Shown piece after piece: positions 9,143 to 17,215 of a DNA stretch of 64,000 nt (position 1 is the first letter of the stretch; the number at the start of each line of letters is the position of its first letter). The notes under the pieces are model-generated. The model ran no database searches, was not told where the DNA came from, and was given only the letters and a program-made list of their open reading frames with translations. The stretch is taken from the NCBI RefSeq assembly GCF_001905145.1, contig NZ_LWLB01000005.1, forward strand, positions 89,916 through 153,915, written 5' to 3'. A program made the position numbers and the translations under genes. Source of the stretch: Nocardiopsis sp. TSRI0078. Its GTDB lineage: Bacteria > Actinomycetota > Actinomycetes > Streptosporangiales > Streptosporangiaceae.

Positions 9143-9976
9143 CTAAGAAGCCCGGGGAAGAGGCCGATGCGACAACGGCTTCCTGCGGGTTTTCGCCCCC
9201 GTCACCAGGAGCCGGAGCTCGCGCCGCTGCTCATGAAGGCCCTGTGAGCAGACGAGTGCGTCGGCGATCATCACCTCGCCCGCTCCCACCGCCGAGATCA
9301 GACGGGCTTCGGCACGCTCACGGCGCTTCGCCAGGGCCTTGTAGGACACCCCCAGCTCCGCCGCCTCCTCGGCCAGCGAGACGTTCTCCAGCCTGGTCCG
9401 GGCGATCAGGTGCGCCTCCGCCTTCGAGAGGACGCCCACCCGCGCCGCGGACACCAGCAGAAGGTCGGGGCTGCCCTGTATTCCCGGGTCAGGGTCCTCC
9501 TGACGCCCCGGGTCCCCGGTCGGGATGGGCGCCTCCAGCTCGTGCCTGCGCGCCGAGAGCGCGGCGCGGTGTGCGGGCTGTGTCAGGTACCAGACCAGTC
9601 GGGCGTAGTCCATGTTGATAGTGCGGACGCGGTGGATGACCTCGGACAGGATCGCGGACTCCACCGCCTCCACCCCGCCCGCGGTCAGGCCACGGCAGGT
9701 GCGTCGCGCGGTGGAGCGAAGCGCGGGCATGCACAGCCCCAACGCACCGACCATCCAGTCCTGGGACAGACGGGCGGCACGGATGGTGTGCCGCCACGCG
9801 GCGTCGCGCACGTCGTACGGCGTCCCTTCGTCCATGAGGACGTCGCGGAGTTCGTACAGGGAGTAGGCGCGGTCCTGGAGCCATGGGTGGCAGGTGGTGC
9901 CGTGCAGGATTAGATGGGACGGTGCCAGGCGGACGAAATTGGTTTCGACCACTTCCAGCGGCGATGGTGCGAACAC
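9143..9976 (-). CDS. Sigma-70-like regulator heading the transfer operon
   Basis: The start is placed at GTG 9976 because GGGGAGG lies 5 bases upstream; another in-frame GTG is at 9994. The 277-residue product has an N-terminal helical region with Arg and aromatic residues (DAAWRHTIRAARLSQDW, IHRVRTINMDYARLVWYL) that recalls sigma region 2. Near residues 195-230 is a helix-turn-helix (VSLAEEAAELGVSYKALAKR) like sigma region 4. I infer a divergent sigma factor or sigma-like activator of the conjugation genes, 85 bases upstream of the pilin. No enzymatic domain is seen. The assignment rests on pattern only, and a plain DNA-binding protein is the alternative. Confidence 0.5.
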   Translation of the reverse strand: MFAPSPLEVVETNFVRLAPSHLILHGTTCHPWLQDRAYSLYELRDVLMDEGTPYDVRDAAWRHTIRAARLSQDWMVGALGLCMPALRSTARRTCRGLTAGGVEAVESAILSEVIHRVRTINMDYARLVWYLTQPAHRAALSARRHELEAPIPTGDPGRQEDPDPGIQGSPDLLLVSAARVGVLSKAEAHLIARTRLENVSLAEEAAELGVSYKALAKRRERAEARLISAVGAGEVMIADALVCSQGLHEQRRELRLLVTGAKTRRKPLSHRPLPRAS

Positions 9977-10887
9977 GGATGCCTCCCCGAACACGAGCGA
10001 GAAATGACATCCGCATGAAACACGTCGGCGTTCTCAGTCAGGGTTCACAACAGGTTCACCACACACTCAGAACCTACTCAGAAAGCACTCAGGCCAGTAC
10101 CACGAGGGTAAAGAAACAGCCAAGGATGCGCGCTCGGTGGAGCCCCCGAGGCCTCACTCCATCCTCAGTGAACCCGAACTGAACCCCTTCCCACCTGCAC
10201 GTATGCCGATACAACCAGAGGGTGAGCGTCAGCTCCGGACAGTACTTACCGGCGGCTTGGCGAAAGGACCATAGTTCTTTCAGAACACACGCGGTGCCAG
10301 ATTTCCAGCAAGGACGGCTCAAACGAGAGGGTTCTTGAGAGCATTTATTTCGTGACCGGGAAATGCTCTCTGAGCTGGTTCAATCGGACAGGCAGAACAG
10401 CCTCACCTCAACTTGGCGGGGCTGTTCACTTCCGACCGGCTCACTGGTCCCCTTGGTGCGCGCGTGGCCGAGCACCACCATGACCTGCTCCGGTGGCGAG
10501 AACTCATCCGGCTCGACCACAAACTCAACCTGTCCCACCTCGAGGACCCAGGACCCACCCGGCGCCTACCGCCCGCGGCCCACATCCTGGATGATCTGCG
10601 GTTATGGTGATCACGGTGCCGGAAGCGGGTTTTCTCCTCGACGCCACTCCGGGGTTCGTCAACGCCGCGTTGACCACGCTCGACGAGCACTTCAGGCGCC
10701 CATGGGTGCGGCTCCGGTTCGGCTCCCTCTGCCCCGCCTCCTCCACACGAAGCGACCCAACCGTGTGGCGATCGGCATGAAGTTTCCGCCCGTCCAGATC
10801 CGCGAGTTCTCCCCAAACGTTCGGGAGTCCGGTTAGGTTGGGCTGCGGCAGTAGCCGTTGAACACACCACTTCTGAGGAGAGCGATC
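9977..10887. other. Intergenic region between transfer operon and hisS-like gene
   Basis: About 900 bases without a convincing gene. It must hold the promoter of the minus-strand transfer operon and that of the plus-strand HisRS-like gene. Near 10812-10825 there is a near-palindrome, CCCAAACGTTCGGG, about 60 bases before the HisRS-like start, a possible operator. Two short frames (10413-10610, and about 10604-10780, overlapping) have no recognisable motif; they may be remnants. Confidence 0.5.
10413..10610 (+). CDS. Short hypothetical ORF, possibly a remnant
   Basis: A TTG start gives 65 codons. The product has a hydrophilic composition with RVAEHHHDLLRWRELIRLDH and ends in LRLW. No family is recognised and there is no clear ribosome site. 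A second small frame starting with ATG at 10604 overlaps its stop (product ending in DPTVWRSA). The codon use is compatible with coding, but both pieces are short and sit in an otherwise empty region, so they could be the end of a decayed gene. Confidence 0.2.
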   Translation: MAGLFTSDRLTGPLGARVAEHHHDLLRWRELIRLDHKLNLSHLEDPGPTRRLPPAAHILDDLRLW

Positions 10888-12138
10888 GTGGCCCAACGCC
10901 CGTCCCCCGTGCGGGGTATGCGCGATGTCCTGCCCGATGCCGCAGAGCGGCGTCAATGGCTGGAGGCCACCATCCATCATGAGTTCTCCCAGTTCGGGTA
11001 CCGGCCCATCGAGACCCCCGCGCTGGAGGACCTGCGATTCCTGGAGTCTGGGCAGGGCGGCGACAACGAGAAGTTGATCTACAAGACCCTGCGCCGGGGC
11101 ATCTCTCTGGACGAAGCCACCGACGTGGCGTCCCTGGCGGACGCTGGTCTGCGGTTCGACCTAACGGTGCCACTGGCGCGCTTCTACGCCACCAACGCCC
11201 CCAACCTGCCCTCTCCGTTCCGCGCGGTGCAGATCGGGCCGGTCTGGCGCGCTGAGCGCCCCCAACGGGGCAGGTACCGTCAGTTCACCCAATGCGACAT
11301 CGACATCCTCGGTGAGGCCTCACTCCTGGCAGAGATCGAACTGCTCAGCGCGGGCAGCCGAGCTCTGGCCGCGGTGGGGCTGGAGGAGTTCACGATCCGG
11401 CTCAACCACCGCCGTCTGCTCACCGGGCTGTTGAGCGCATGTGGGTTCGCGGACGAGACTCACGCGCACGCGCTGATCGTGGTGGACAAGCTCGACAAGA
11501 TCGGCGTGGAGGGGATCGAGCGCGAACTCGCCGAAGCGGGCCACCCCCAGTCCGCGACCGCTGCCCTGGCGGGGGTGCTCGCCCAGGCCGAGACAGCGAC
11601 CACACCCGACCAGCTCGCCCAGGTGCTGCCCTCGGGGATGGACGGGAAACCGTTGGAGGAGCTACGTACGATCGCCTCCGCCATGGTCCTGCCCGAGACA
11701 GCACCCAAGGCGCGGCTGGTGATGGACCTGTCCCTGGCCCGTGGGATGGGCTACTACACCGGACCGATCTTCGAGGTGGCCGCGCCCGGTCTGGGCTCCT
11801 CCATCGCCGGTGGCGGCCGATACGACGAAATGATCGGGCGGATCGGCGGCCAGCCGACCCCCGCCTGCGGGTTCAGTATCGGCTTCGAGCGCCTGGCCGA
11901 GGTCCTCACCCCTGCCTCCGAGCAGAGGGAGCGGCGCGTGGCGCTGCTCTGGCGCTCTGACCAGGGCCTGGCACAGATCGCCGAACACGCGGACCGGCTA
12001 CGGGCCCAGGGGTATGTGGTGGAGACCGTACACGTCGCTGGCAAGGGCAAGGGCGTGTACAAACGGCTGGCCACCGCCGGATTCGATCTGGTGGCCCAGG
12101 CCCTGGACGAGGCCGCGCCCCGTCCGCTGTCCCCGTGA
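10888..12138 (+). CDS. Histidyl-tRNA synthetase paralogue (class II)
   Basis: The start is GTG 10888, with GAGGAG 7 bases upstream (10875-10880); the product has 416 residues, near normal for HisRS. Class II signatures are in order: RGMRDVLPDAAERRQWLE at the N-terminus, LRFDLTVPLARFYA, motif 2 region AERPQRGRYRQFTQCDIDI, ARGMGYYTGPIFEV, and motif 3 CGFSIGFERLAEV. The C-terminal anticodon-binding region is present but short. Established chemistry would be ATP-dependent activation of histidine. Its position beside an APH-like kinase and opposite a second HisRS-like gene, inside accessory DNA, suggests a specialised paralogue rather than the housekeeping enzyme. A resistant tRNA synthetase or a supplier of activated amino acid are both possible. 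Confidence 0.8.
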   Translation: MAQRPSPVRGMRDVLPDAAERRQWLEATIHHEFSQFGYRPIETPALEDLRFLESGQGGDNEKLIYKTLRRGISLDEATDVASLADAGLRFDLTVPLARFYATNAPNLPSPFRAVQIGPVWRAERPQRGRYRQFTQCDIDILGEASLLAEIELLSAGSRALAAVGLEEFTIRLNHRRLLTGLLSACGFADETHAHALIVVDKLDKIGVEGIERELAEAGHPQSATAALAGVLAQAETATTPDQLAQVLPSGMDGKPLEELRTIASAMVLPETAPKARLVMDLSLARGMGYYTGPIFEVAAPGLGSSIAGGGRYDEMIGRIGGQPTPACGFSIGFERLAEVLTPASEQRERRVALLWRSDQGLAQIAEHADRLRAQGYVVETVHVAGKGKGVYKRLATAGFDLVAQALDEAAPRPLSP

Positions 12139-13070
12139 GCTCATCACGACCCCGGTGGGGTGACCTTCCCGCAACCGTACGTGAGAAGGTCACCCGAGCC
12201 CTTGGGGAGGAGATCGTCAGCGAGCACTCCCAGAGCGGGGGATATACCCCGGCCGTGGCGTCTCTACTGACGACCACCAGCGGCCGTTCCCTGTTCTGCA
12301 AGGCGATGCCGGAGGATCACCCTCTGTGCGCGACCCTGGATGCGGAGGCTGCCGTGGCCGCGTCGGCTCCTGCGGACGCGGCCCTTCCCCGCCTCGTCTG
12401 GGAGGGGAGGGAGAGCGGGTGGCGGGTGGTGGTGTTCAGCGCCGTGCGCGGTCGCCACGTGGACCTCGCGCCCGGCTCCGGCGACGTGGCGGCGGTGATC
12501 TCGGCACTTGACGCTTTGGCGGGTGACCTCACCCCGTGCCCGCTCATCTCGGTGCCTACAGCAGGCGAGGTATTGGCGCCGGTCCTACACGGGTGGTCGT
12601 CCATGAAGAAACAGCCTCCCCAGGAACTCACCCCTTGGGCGTTGGACAACCTTGAACGTCTCTCCTCGTTGGAGAAGGGGTGGACCGACCACGCTGACGG
12701 GGACACACTCACGCACGGCGACGTCCGCGCGGACCAGTTGCTCATCGACGCCCGAGAACGGGTGTGGTTGGTCGACTGGGCGCACCCGTGCCGTGGTGCG
12801 GCGTGGATCGACGCGGTGGAGCTGGTGCCGCACCTGGTCATGGCCGGACACACACCCGAGGTCGCTGAGAAGAAAGCAGCGGGTTCGGCGCGGTTCGCCT
12901 CAGCCCCGGGTTCCGCCGTGGACTCCTTCGCCGTCGCGGCGGCCGGGTACTGGACGCGGGCTTGCCGTCAGGCTCCGCCGCCGGGTCCGGGTGGGGTGAG
13001 GCTGCGCGCGTTCCAGGCCAGGGCGGCGGATGCCGCCCTGGCCTGGGTGCGTTATCGCTTCAGGGAATGA
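12135..13070 (+). CDS. APH-like phosphotransferase family protein
   Basis: The protein has 311 residues with a GTG start overlapping the HisRS-like stop by GTGA, so the two are co-translated. The kinase signature is TLTHGDVRADQLLID (catalytic-loop Asp in HGD) near residue 195, followed by RVWLVDWAHPCRGAAWIDAV, whose Asp would bind Mg. The N-terminal lobe is short and lacks a clear P-loop (CKAMPEDHP may supply the Lys). APH/choline-kinase-like proteins phosphorylate small molecules such as antibiotics or sugars; the substrate is unknown. It ends 1 base before the convergent isoprenyl synthase stop. Confidence 0.72.
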   Translation: MSSSRPRWGDLPATVREKVTRALGEEIVSEHSQSGGYTPAVASLLTTTSGRSLFCKAMPEDHPLCATLDAEAAVAASAPADAALPRLVWEGRESGWRVVVFSAVRGRHVDLAPGSGDVAAVISALDALAGDLTPCPLISVPTAGEVLAPVLHGWSSMKKQPPQELTPWALDNLERLSSLEKGWTDHADGDTLTHGDVRADQLLIDARERVWLVDWAHPCRGAAWIDAVELVPHLVMAGHTPEVAEKKAAGSARFASAPGSAVDSFAVAAAGYWTRACRQAPPPGPGGVRLRAFQARAADAALAWVRYRFRE

Positions 13071-13071
13071 A

Positions 13072-14118
13072 TCAGGCGAGCACGGGACGCAGTCCGTGGA
13101 GTACTCGCTGGTGCGCCAGGTCGGTGACGTAGGCGTGGGCCGCCCCGCCGATCTGGGCCTGGGTCAGGTTGCGGAGCGCCTGCTCCACCAGGTCAGCAGC
13201 GGTGCGGGCAACAGCTTGGGCAGCACCGGTCGTGACGAACGCGAGGCGGATCTCCTCGATCTGTTCGTCCGTGGCGTGGTCCCCTTCGATGACCGGGCGC
13301 AGCCGGTGGTCGTTGGGGATGCGCCTGTGGAGTTCGACCAGGAGCAGGGTGCGGCGCAGATGACGGATCTCGGCGGCATCGTCCTTGCCCGCGTTCATCA
13401 GATCCGGGCACCCGGTGGCCAGGTCGTCCACGATCTGCGAGGCGGCGCCGATGGTCTCCAGGATCTGGGCAACGGTCTCGCGTTGGTTGGAATCCGTGCT
13501 GGTGGCGGCGTGGCCGATGCGCCAGGGGAGGCCGTAGCAGTAGTCGCCTGCCTTGTCGCGATACATGCGCACGACCGCGTCCGTGGTGATGGATTCCAGT
13601 TCCCGCTGCCACAGCAACTCCTGGAGTTGGCCGTGCTGGGTTCGGCGGACGCATTCCACAACCACGTCCCACAGGACTGCTCGGTGCTGCGGGTCGGCGT
13701 CGTCCAACAGGTCCCTGGCCAGGGAGAGGAGCAGGTCTCCCCAGAACAGAGCCGCGCCGTTCCCCGCTGAGCCGATACGGCGCCGAAAGGCCTCGGGCAG
13801 GGTGGGGTGGCCGAACTTCTCGGTGTCGCCGTCGATGATGTCGTCGTGGATGGCGAACAGGTCCCTGACCACCTGCGGAACCAGAGCGACAGTACCGAGC
13901 CGTTCGGTCAGGTCGTCGGTGAGTTCCGCCTGGTCGTGTCCCGCGCCGACCAGGGCCAGCACGGGACGCGGCAGGAAGGAGTCGACCTGGGCGTAGGCCA
14001 GGTAGTCCTGCCCCAGTTCGGACAGATGCGGTGGCAGGTCCTGTGTCCAGCGCGTGAGAGTCCGCGTCCACAGCGAGTTCACGGGCGGGGAGAAGCGATG
14101 CAGTGTGGTGGTCAGCAC
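13072..14118 (-). CDS. Class I isoprenyl diphosphate synthase-like protein
   Basis: This 348-residue protein has the first Asp-rich motif LFAIHDDIIDGDTEKFG near residue 90, with GHPTLPEAFRRR after it, and a weaker second motif QIVDDLATGCPDLMNAGKDD near residue 230. GNGAALFWGDLLLSLA and MYRDKAGDYCYGLPWRIG also match polyprenyl synthetase folds. The family condenses prenyl diphosphates using Mg-bound Asp clusters. The second motif is DDLATGCPD rather than a canonical DDxxD, so product or substrate may be altered. The gene starts inside the end of the HisRS/HisZ-like gene (7-base overlap). It may prenylate, or supply a prenyl chain to, whatever the neighbouring aminoacyl-activating enzymes make. 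Confidence 0.7.
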   Translation of the reverse strand: MLTTTLHRFSPPVNSLWTRTLTRWTQDLPPHLSELGQDYLAYAQVDSFLPRPVLALVGAGHDQAELTDDLTERLGTVALVPQVVRDLFAIHDDIIDGDTEKFGHPTLPEAFRRRIGSAGNGAALFWGDLLLSLARDLLDDADPQHRAVLWDVVVECVRRTQHGQLQELLWQRELESITTDAVVRMYRDKAGDYCYGLPWRIGHAATSTDSNQRETVAQILETIGAASQIVDDLATGCPDLMNAGKDDAAEIRHLRRTLLLVELHRRIPNDHRLRPVIEGDHATDEQIEEIRLAFVTTGAAQAVARTAADLVEQALRNLTQAQIGGAAHAYVTDLAHQRVLHGLRPVLA

Positions 14119-15449
14119 GAGGCGGTCTCCGGGATCTGTCGAGCCTGGGCGTAGCGGTCAATGGCGTCGGTGTCCGTGGCCTCTCCCACCCACAGGTCCA
14201 CGCGCTGGCCGTTGGTGTTTCCCGTGGTGACGGCGTGAGCGCGCAGGTAGTCGCCGACCGGGTCCCCGGTTGGTTCCGGAATGAGGAGCCGGTCAGCGGT
14301 GCTGGGGCCGAAGTGGTGTGCTCGCTGTTGGGTAGGCGCGTTCGCGAAGGTCCCGCAGGCGTCCATGACAGCCAGGAGGCGTTCGATTCCGAAGGCGAAG
14401 CCGCTCGCCGGAACCGTCTCGGGACCGTCGGAGGCGAAGTGGCCGATGAGGTGGTCGTAGCGGCCCCCGCCAGCGATCTCCACGAAGCTGGCATCCGGCA
14501 GGACGACGTCCACCTCGAAGGCCAGACCGGTGTAGTACTCGTGGCTGCGCACCACGCCCAGGTCCACCACCGCGTTCAGACCCGCCTTCCGCAGGGCATG
14601 GGCCATCGACGCGAGTCGCTCCAGATGGCCCGGGGCCACGTCGTCCAGCGTGGCCAGGAGATGGGGGTCAACGTCGCCGGAGTCGTGGTGGGCCATCGCC
14701 TGCCAGCGTTCCACCGTCTCGGCGGGGCAGCCCGCGAGCAGTGCGTCCAGGCGGGCGGTGAGGTCGGCGCTCCGGTCGGGGTCCTTGCCCGCCCGACACT
14801 CGGCCAGGGCGTCGAGGCATTCCTTCACGGCGATCGTGGTCGTTTCCTCAAAGCCGCTGTGCTCTGTCAGGGCACGGAAGAGGCCGACGTCACTGATCCG
14901 GAAGCGGACCGCGTTCTCCGGTGCGCCCAGCGCGTGGAGTGCTCCGTCGATGAAGGTGATGATCTCGGCGTCAGCCGCCGCGGACGCGACTCCAAGAATC
15001 TCGGCGCCGAACTGGCGGAACTCGCGGGCCTTGCCCTGGGAAAGGGTGTCGACCGCTTCGTTGCGCCAGCACGGGAGGTCGTAGAAAACCTTCAACGGCA
15101 GGGTCTGGGTAGGCAGGACCGAGGCCAGCCAGCGGGCGACGGAGACCGTGCCCTCGGGGATCAGCACGGCCGGGGTGTTCTGGTGGGTGTGGGTGTGTCC
15201 GGGCCCGTAGTCGGGGACGTCGAGCTCGAAGACGCCCTTGGGGTTCCACTCGGGCCAGGGCGAGGCGCCGACGACCTGACGACTGAAGGACGCCTTGCGT
15301 TCCAGAGCGGGGACTTCGAGGCGGTCGTATCCGCGGGTGTGGGCGTAGTGGGCCAGGACGGACTGGGCGTAGTCGCGCTGGCGCAGTTCGGGGCCGAACC
15401 GGTCGTGGGTTCCCACGAAGGGTTGGGTGTTGTGGGGGGCGTGTGGCAC
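14112..15449 (-). CDS. Second HisRS/HisZ-like class II protein
   Basis: The start is GTG 15449, with GGAG about 5 bases upstream; the longer frame to 15641 is low-complexity and unlikely to be translated. The product has about 445 residues. Class II features: FYDLPCWRNEAVDTLSQGKA and REFRQFGAEILG (motif 2 area), VRSHEYYTGLAFEVDV, AGGGRYDHLIGHF and SGFAFGIERLLAV (motif 3). Compared with normal HisRS it has a long insert around residues 40-90 (GHTHTHQNTPAVLIPEGT), and the family resembles HisZ/HisRS-like regulators as well as synthetases. It is distinct from the paralogue at 10888, so the cluster encodes two different HisRS-fold proteins. It is upstream of, and overlaps, the isoprenyl synthase gene. 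Confidence 0.75.
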   Translation of the reverse strand: MPHAPHNTQPFVGTHDRFGPELRQRDYAQSVLAHYAHTRGYDRLEVPALERKASFSRQVVGASPWPEWNPKGVFELDVPDYGPGHTHTHQNTPAVLIPEGTVSVARWLASVLPTQTLPLKVFYDLPCWRNEAVDTLSQGKAREFRQFGAEILGVASAAADAEIITFIDGALHALGAPENAVRFRISDVGLFRALTEHSGFEETTTIAVKECLDALAECRAGKDPDRSADLTARLDALLAGCPAETVERWQAMAHHDSGDVDPHLLATLDDVAPGHLERLASMAHALRKAGLNAVVDLGVVRSHEYYTGLAFEVDVVLPDASFVEIAGGGRYDHLIGHFASDGPETVPASGFAFGIERLLAVMDACGTFANAPTQQRAHHFGPSTADRLLIPEPTGDPVGDYLRAHAVTTGNTNGQRVDLWVGEATDTDAIDRYAQARQIPETASC

Positions 15450-15610
15450 GGAGACTCCGTTCGTCGAGGTGTCGTTGTCGTGTGGTCTCGGGTGGTGAGT
15501 AGCCGGTGTGGGGGCGCGGCGACACGGGTGGGTCCGGGGGTTGTGCCGCCGCGCCGGTACTTCCGCGCGCGGGTGGGCGGGGAGAGTTCGAGAGGGATCC
15601 GCGCACATGG

Positions 15611-15841
15611 TCAGCGGGCGGGTGTGAGGCGCTGGGTCCACAGGGCGGTGACCTCGCTTTTGAGGTAGCGGCGGTGTCCGCCCGGGGTGCGGAAGCTGGA
15701 GATTCGCCCATTCTTGGCCCAGCGCGTGACGGTGTTGCCGTCCACGCGGAACAGGGTGGCGACCTCGGCGGGGGTGAGGACCTCCATGGACGTCAGGGGG
15801 TCGTCACCGTTCAGGGGTGGCATCGGGCCGGTTCCTCTCAT
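15611..15841 (-). CDS. BldC-like MerR-type DNA-binding protein
   Basis: The start is ATG 15841, overlapping the WhiB-like stop as ATGA; the in-frame ATG at 15823 also has a usable site. The product is 70-76 residues. The core EVLTPAEVATLFRVDGNTVT and ISSFRTPGGHRRYLKSEV is the BldC/MerR winged helix-turn-helix with its RTPGGHRRY wing. BldC in Streptomyces binds DNA cooperatively and controls development; here it is a small homologue in a regulatory operon, perhaps governing the element or the neighbouring cluster. The longer frame upstream is low-complexity and rejected. Confidence 0.8.
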   Translation of the reverse strand: MRGTGPMPPLNGDDPLTSMEVLTPAEVATLFRVDGNTVTRWAKNGRISSFRTPGGHRRYLKSEVTALWTQRLTPAR

Positions 15842-16116
15842 GCGCGGATGGTGGGTTGGATCGGGGTCAGGTGCGTGCGCCAGTCGTCCACCTGCGGGTT
15901 GCGGCGGCGCAGTGCACGGCGTTCTCGTGCCGTCATGCCGCCCCACAGTCCGATGTCGATCCGCAGGTCGAGGGCTTCGGCCAGGCATGCCCTGCGGATG
16001 GGGCATGGGGCACAGATGTGTCGGGCCTGGCGTTGTTGGAGGGCGTCGCCGAACATGCGGTCGGGGTCGGGCAGATCACGGCAGGCGGCGCGTGCGTCGG
16101 TGAGGGCGCTACTCAT
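15838..16116 (-). CDS. WhiB-family iron-sulfur regulator
   Basis: The start is ATG 16116, overlapping the upstream stop as ATGA, giving 92 residues. It has the four-cysteine pattern expected of Wbl proteins: RAACRDL, then ICAPCPIRRACLAEAL, which would ligate a 4Fe-4S cluster. This is followed by the turn GLWGGMTARERRALRRR, the DNA-contacting G[VI]WGG motif with basic tail. Wbl proteins bind sigma factors and respond to redox or NO. In-frame starts at 16128 and 16170 would add residues but overlap the upstream gene. It is co-transcribed with the BldC-like gene. Confidence 0.88.
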   Translation of the reverse strand: MSSALTDARAACRDLPDPDRMFGDALQQRQARHICAPCPIRRACLAEALDLRIDIGLWGGMTARERRALRRRNPQVDDWRTHLTPIQPTIRA

Positions 16117-16427
16117 CCGGGTGGCCATGGGCAGTGGTGGTCGGTGGGCGTGCTGGATGTCCAGGAGCATGCGGAGCTCGGGCAGGACCAGTAGGCGGGT
16201 TCCGTCGTGGCGAGGGATGTCTCGGTGCGCAGGATCTGGCGATGCAACTCCTGGCTGGTGGGCTCGGACAGCGGAACGACGTGGGCGCGGCCCCGGTAGA
16301 AGGCGAAGAAGACCCGCGCGCCCGGAGCCCACATCACGAGCCAACGGCCTCGGTGACGCATATGAAGCTGGTAGGCGGCCATGTACTGGTCGTGGTCGTC
16401 GCTGACATCCCAGGCCACCGTGATCAC
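16113..16427 (-). CDS. Hypothetical protein between HATPase and WhiB genes
   Basis: A GTG start at 16427 overlaps the HATPase stop (GTGA), and the stop overlaps the WhiB start (ATGA). The 104-residue product has the conserved-looking segment WLVMWAPGARVFFAFYRGR, then PTSQELHRQILRTETSL, ending in a Ser/Pro/Trp-rich tail. No known family is recognised. Tight overlaps on both sides argue that it is translated. It may be a small partner of the anti-sigma-like kinase. The C-terminal 30 residues lie antisense to part of a longer spurious frame, so its real 3' extent relies on the overlap argument. Confidence 0.55.
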   Translation of the reverse strand: MITVAWDVSDDHDQYMAAYQLHMRHRGRWLVMWAPGARVFFAFYRGRAHVVPLSEPTSQELHRQILRTETSLATTEPAYWSCPSSACSWTSSTPTDHHCPWPPG

Positions 16428-17008
16428 CGCTGGGCGTGGTCAACGTGTTCGGCGGGCTGATCCGAGCGCCGTTCGATCCGGTCCACCTCAAACCAGACGC
16501 TGGTGCGTCCGTCGTCATGGTGGATGGTGCCCCAGCGGTCGGCGCCCTCCGCGACCAGGCGCAGCCCGCGCCTGCCCTCGGCGTCGGGGTCGAACGGGCG
16601 CAGGCAGGGAACGGCGATCTCCCCCTGGCGAGGGCCGACATCGGTGACGCGCACCTGGGTGCGCCCCGCCAGCTTGCACACGCTGATGGTGATCTCACCT
16701 CCCGCCTGACCCGATCGGGTGTGGTGAACACAGTTGTTGAACAGCTCCGAGGCGAGCAGTTCGATCGGGCCGACCTCCCATTCGGGGAGGGAGGCCAGTG
16801 TCCTCAGGCGGCGGCGCATGACCCTGGCGTAAAAGGGCTCACCGGGGACGGTCATCGCGTGCCCCGTCAACTCGCCCCTGTCCTCCAGCAGGACCGGTGC
16901 GCGGTCCACCGATGCGGTGGCGCGTTTAGGTAGAGGGGGAACCGTTCGTGTACCGGTGCTCTTCTCCGTAGTCTCCGCCTGTTTCACCGCAACGGCCCTC
17001 ATCCCCAT
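16424..17008 (-). CDS. HATPase (anti-sigma regulatory kinase-like) protein
   Basis: The start is ATG 17008 with GAGAGGA just upstream, giving 194 residues. Residues about 60-190 fit the GHKL/HATPase fold of RsbW/SpoIIAB-like proteins: ELLASELFNNCVHHTRSGQ (N-box), RVTDVGPRQGE (G1-like) and EGRRGLRLVAEGADRWG (G2-like). Many actinobacteria have dozens of such proteins that regulate sigma factors or act as serine kinases. It heads the operon HATPase, unknown, WhiB-like, BldC-like, all linked by 4-base overlaps. About 200 bases separate it from the divergent XRE gene, so one intergenic region probably controls both. Confidence 0.75.
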   Translation of the reverse strand: MGMRAVAVKQAETTEKSTGTRTVPPLPKRATASVDRAPVLLEDRGELTGHAMTVPGEPFYARVMRRRLRTLASLPEWEVGPIELLASELFNNCVHHTRSGQAGGEITISVCKLAGRTQVRVTDVGPRQGEIAVPCLRPFDPDAEGRRGLRLVAEGADRWGTIHHDDGRTSVWFEVDRIERRSDQPAEHVDHAQR

Positions 17009-17215
17009 CACCGTCCTCTCGCGCCTGGTCACCGTGCCTTGTGCGTCAGTTCCAGGTCGTTGACGAGTTCTCAGTCTTGGGTCGGGGTGCCTTCCGTTCC
17101 CATGAACACGGTTGATGATCGCTATTACGGTGGTGATGTTTTTTGGGCGGGGGCTGGCGGCCAGGTCATGAGCCCTGTTCCATGGGCGGTGAACAGTTCT
17201 CGAGCCGAGGAACCC

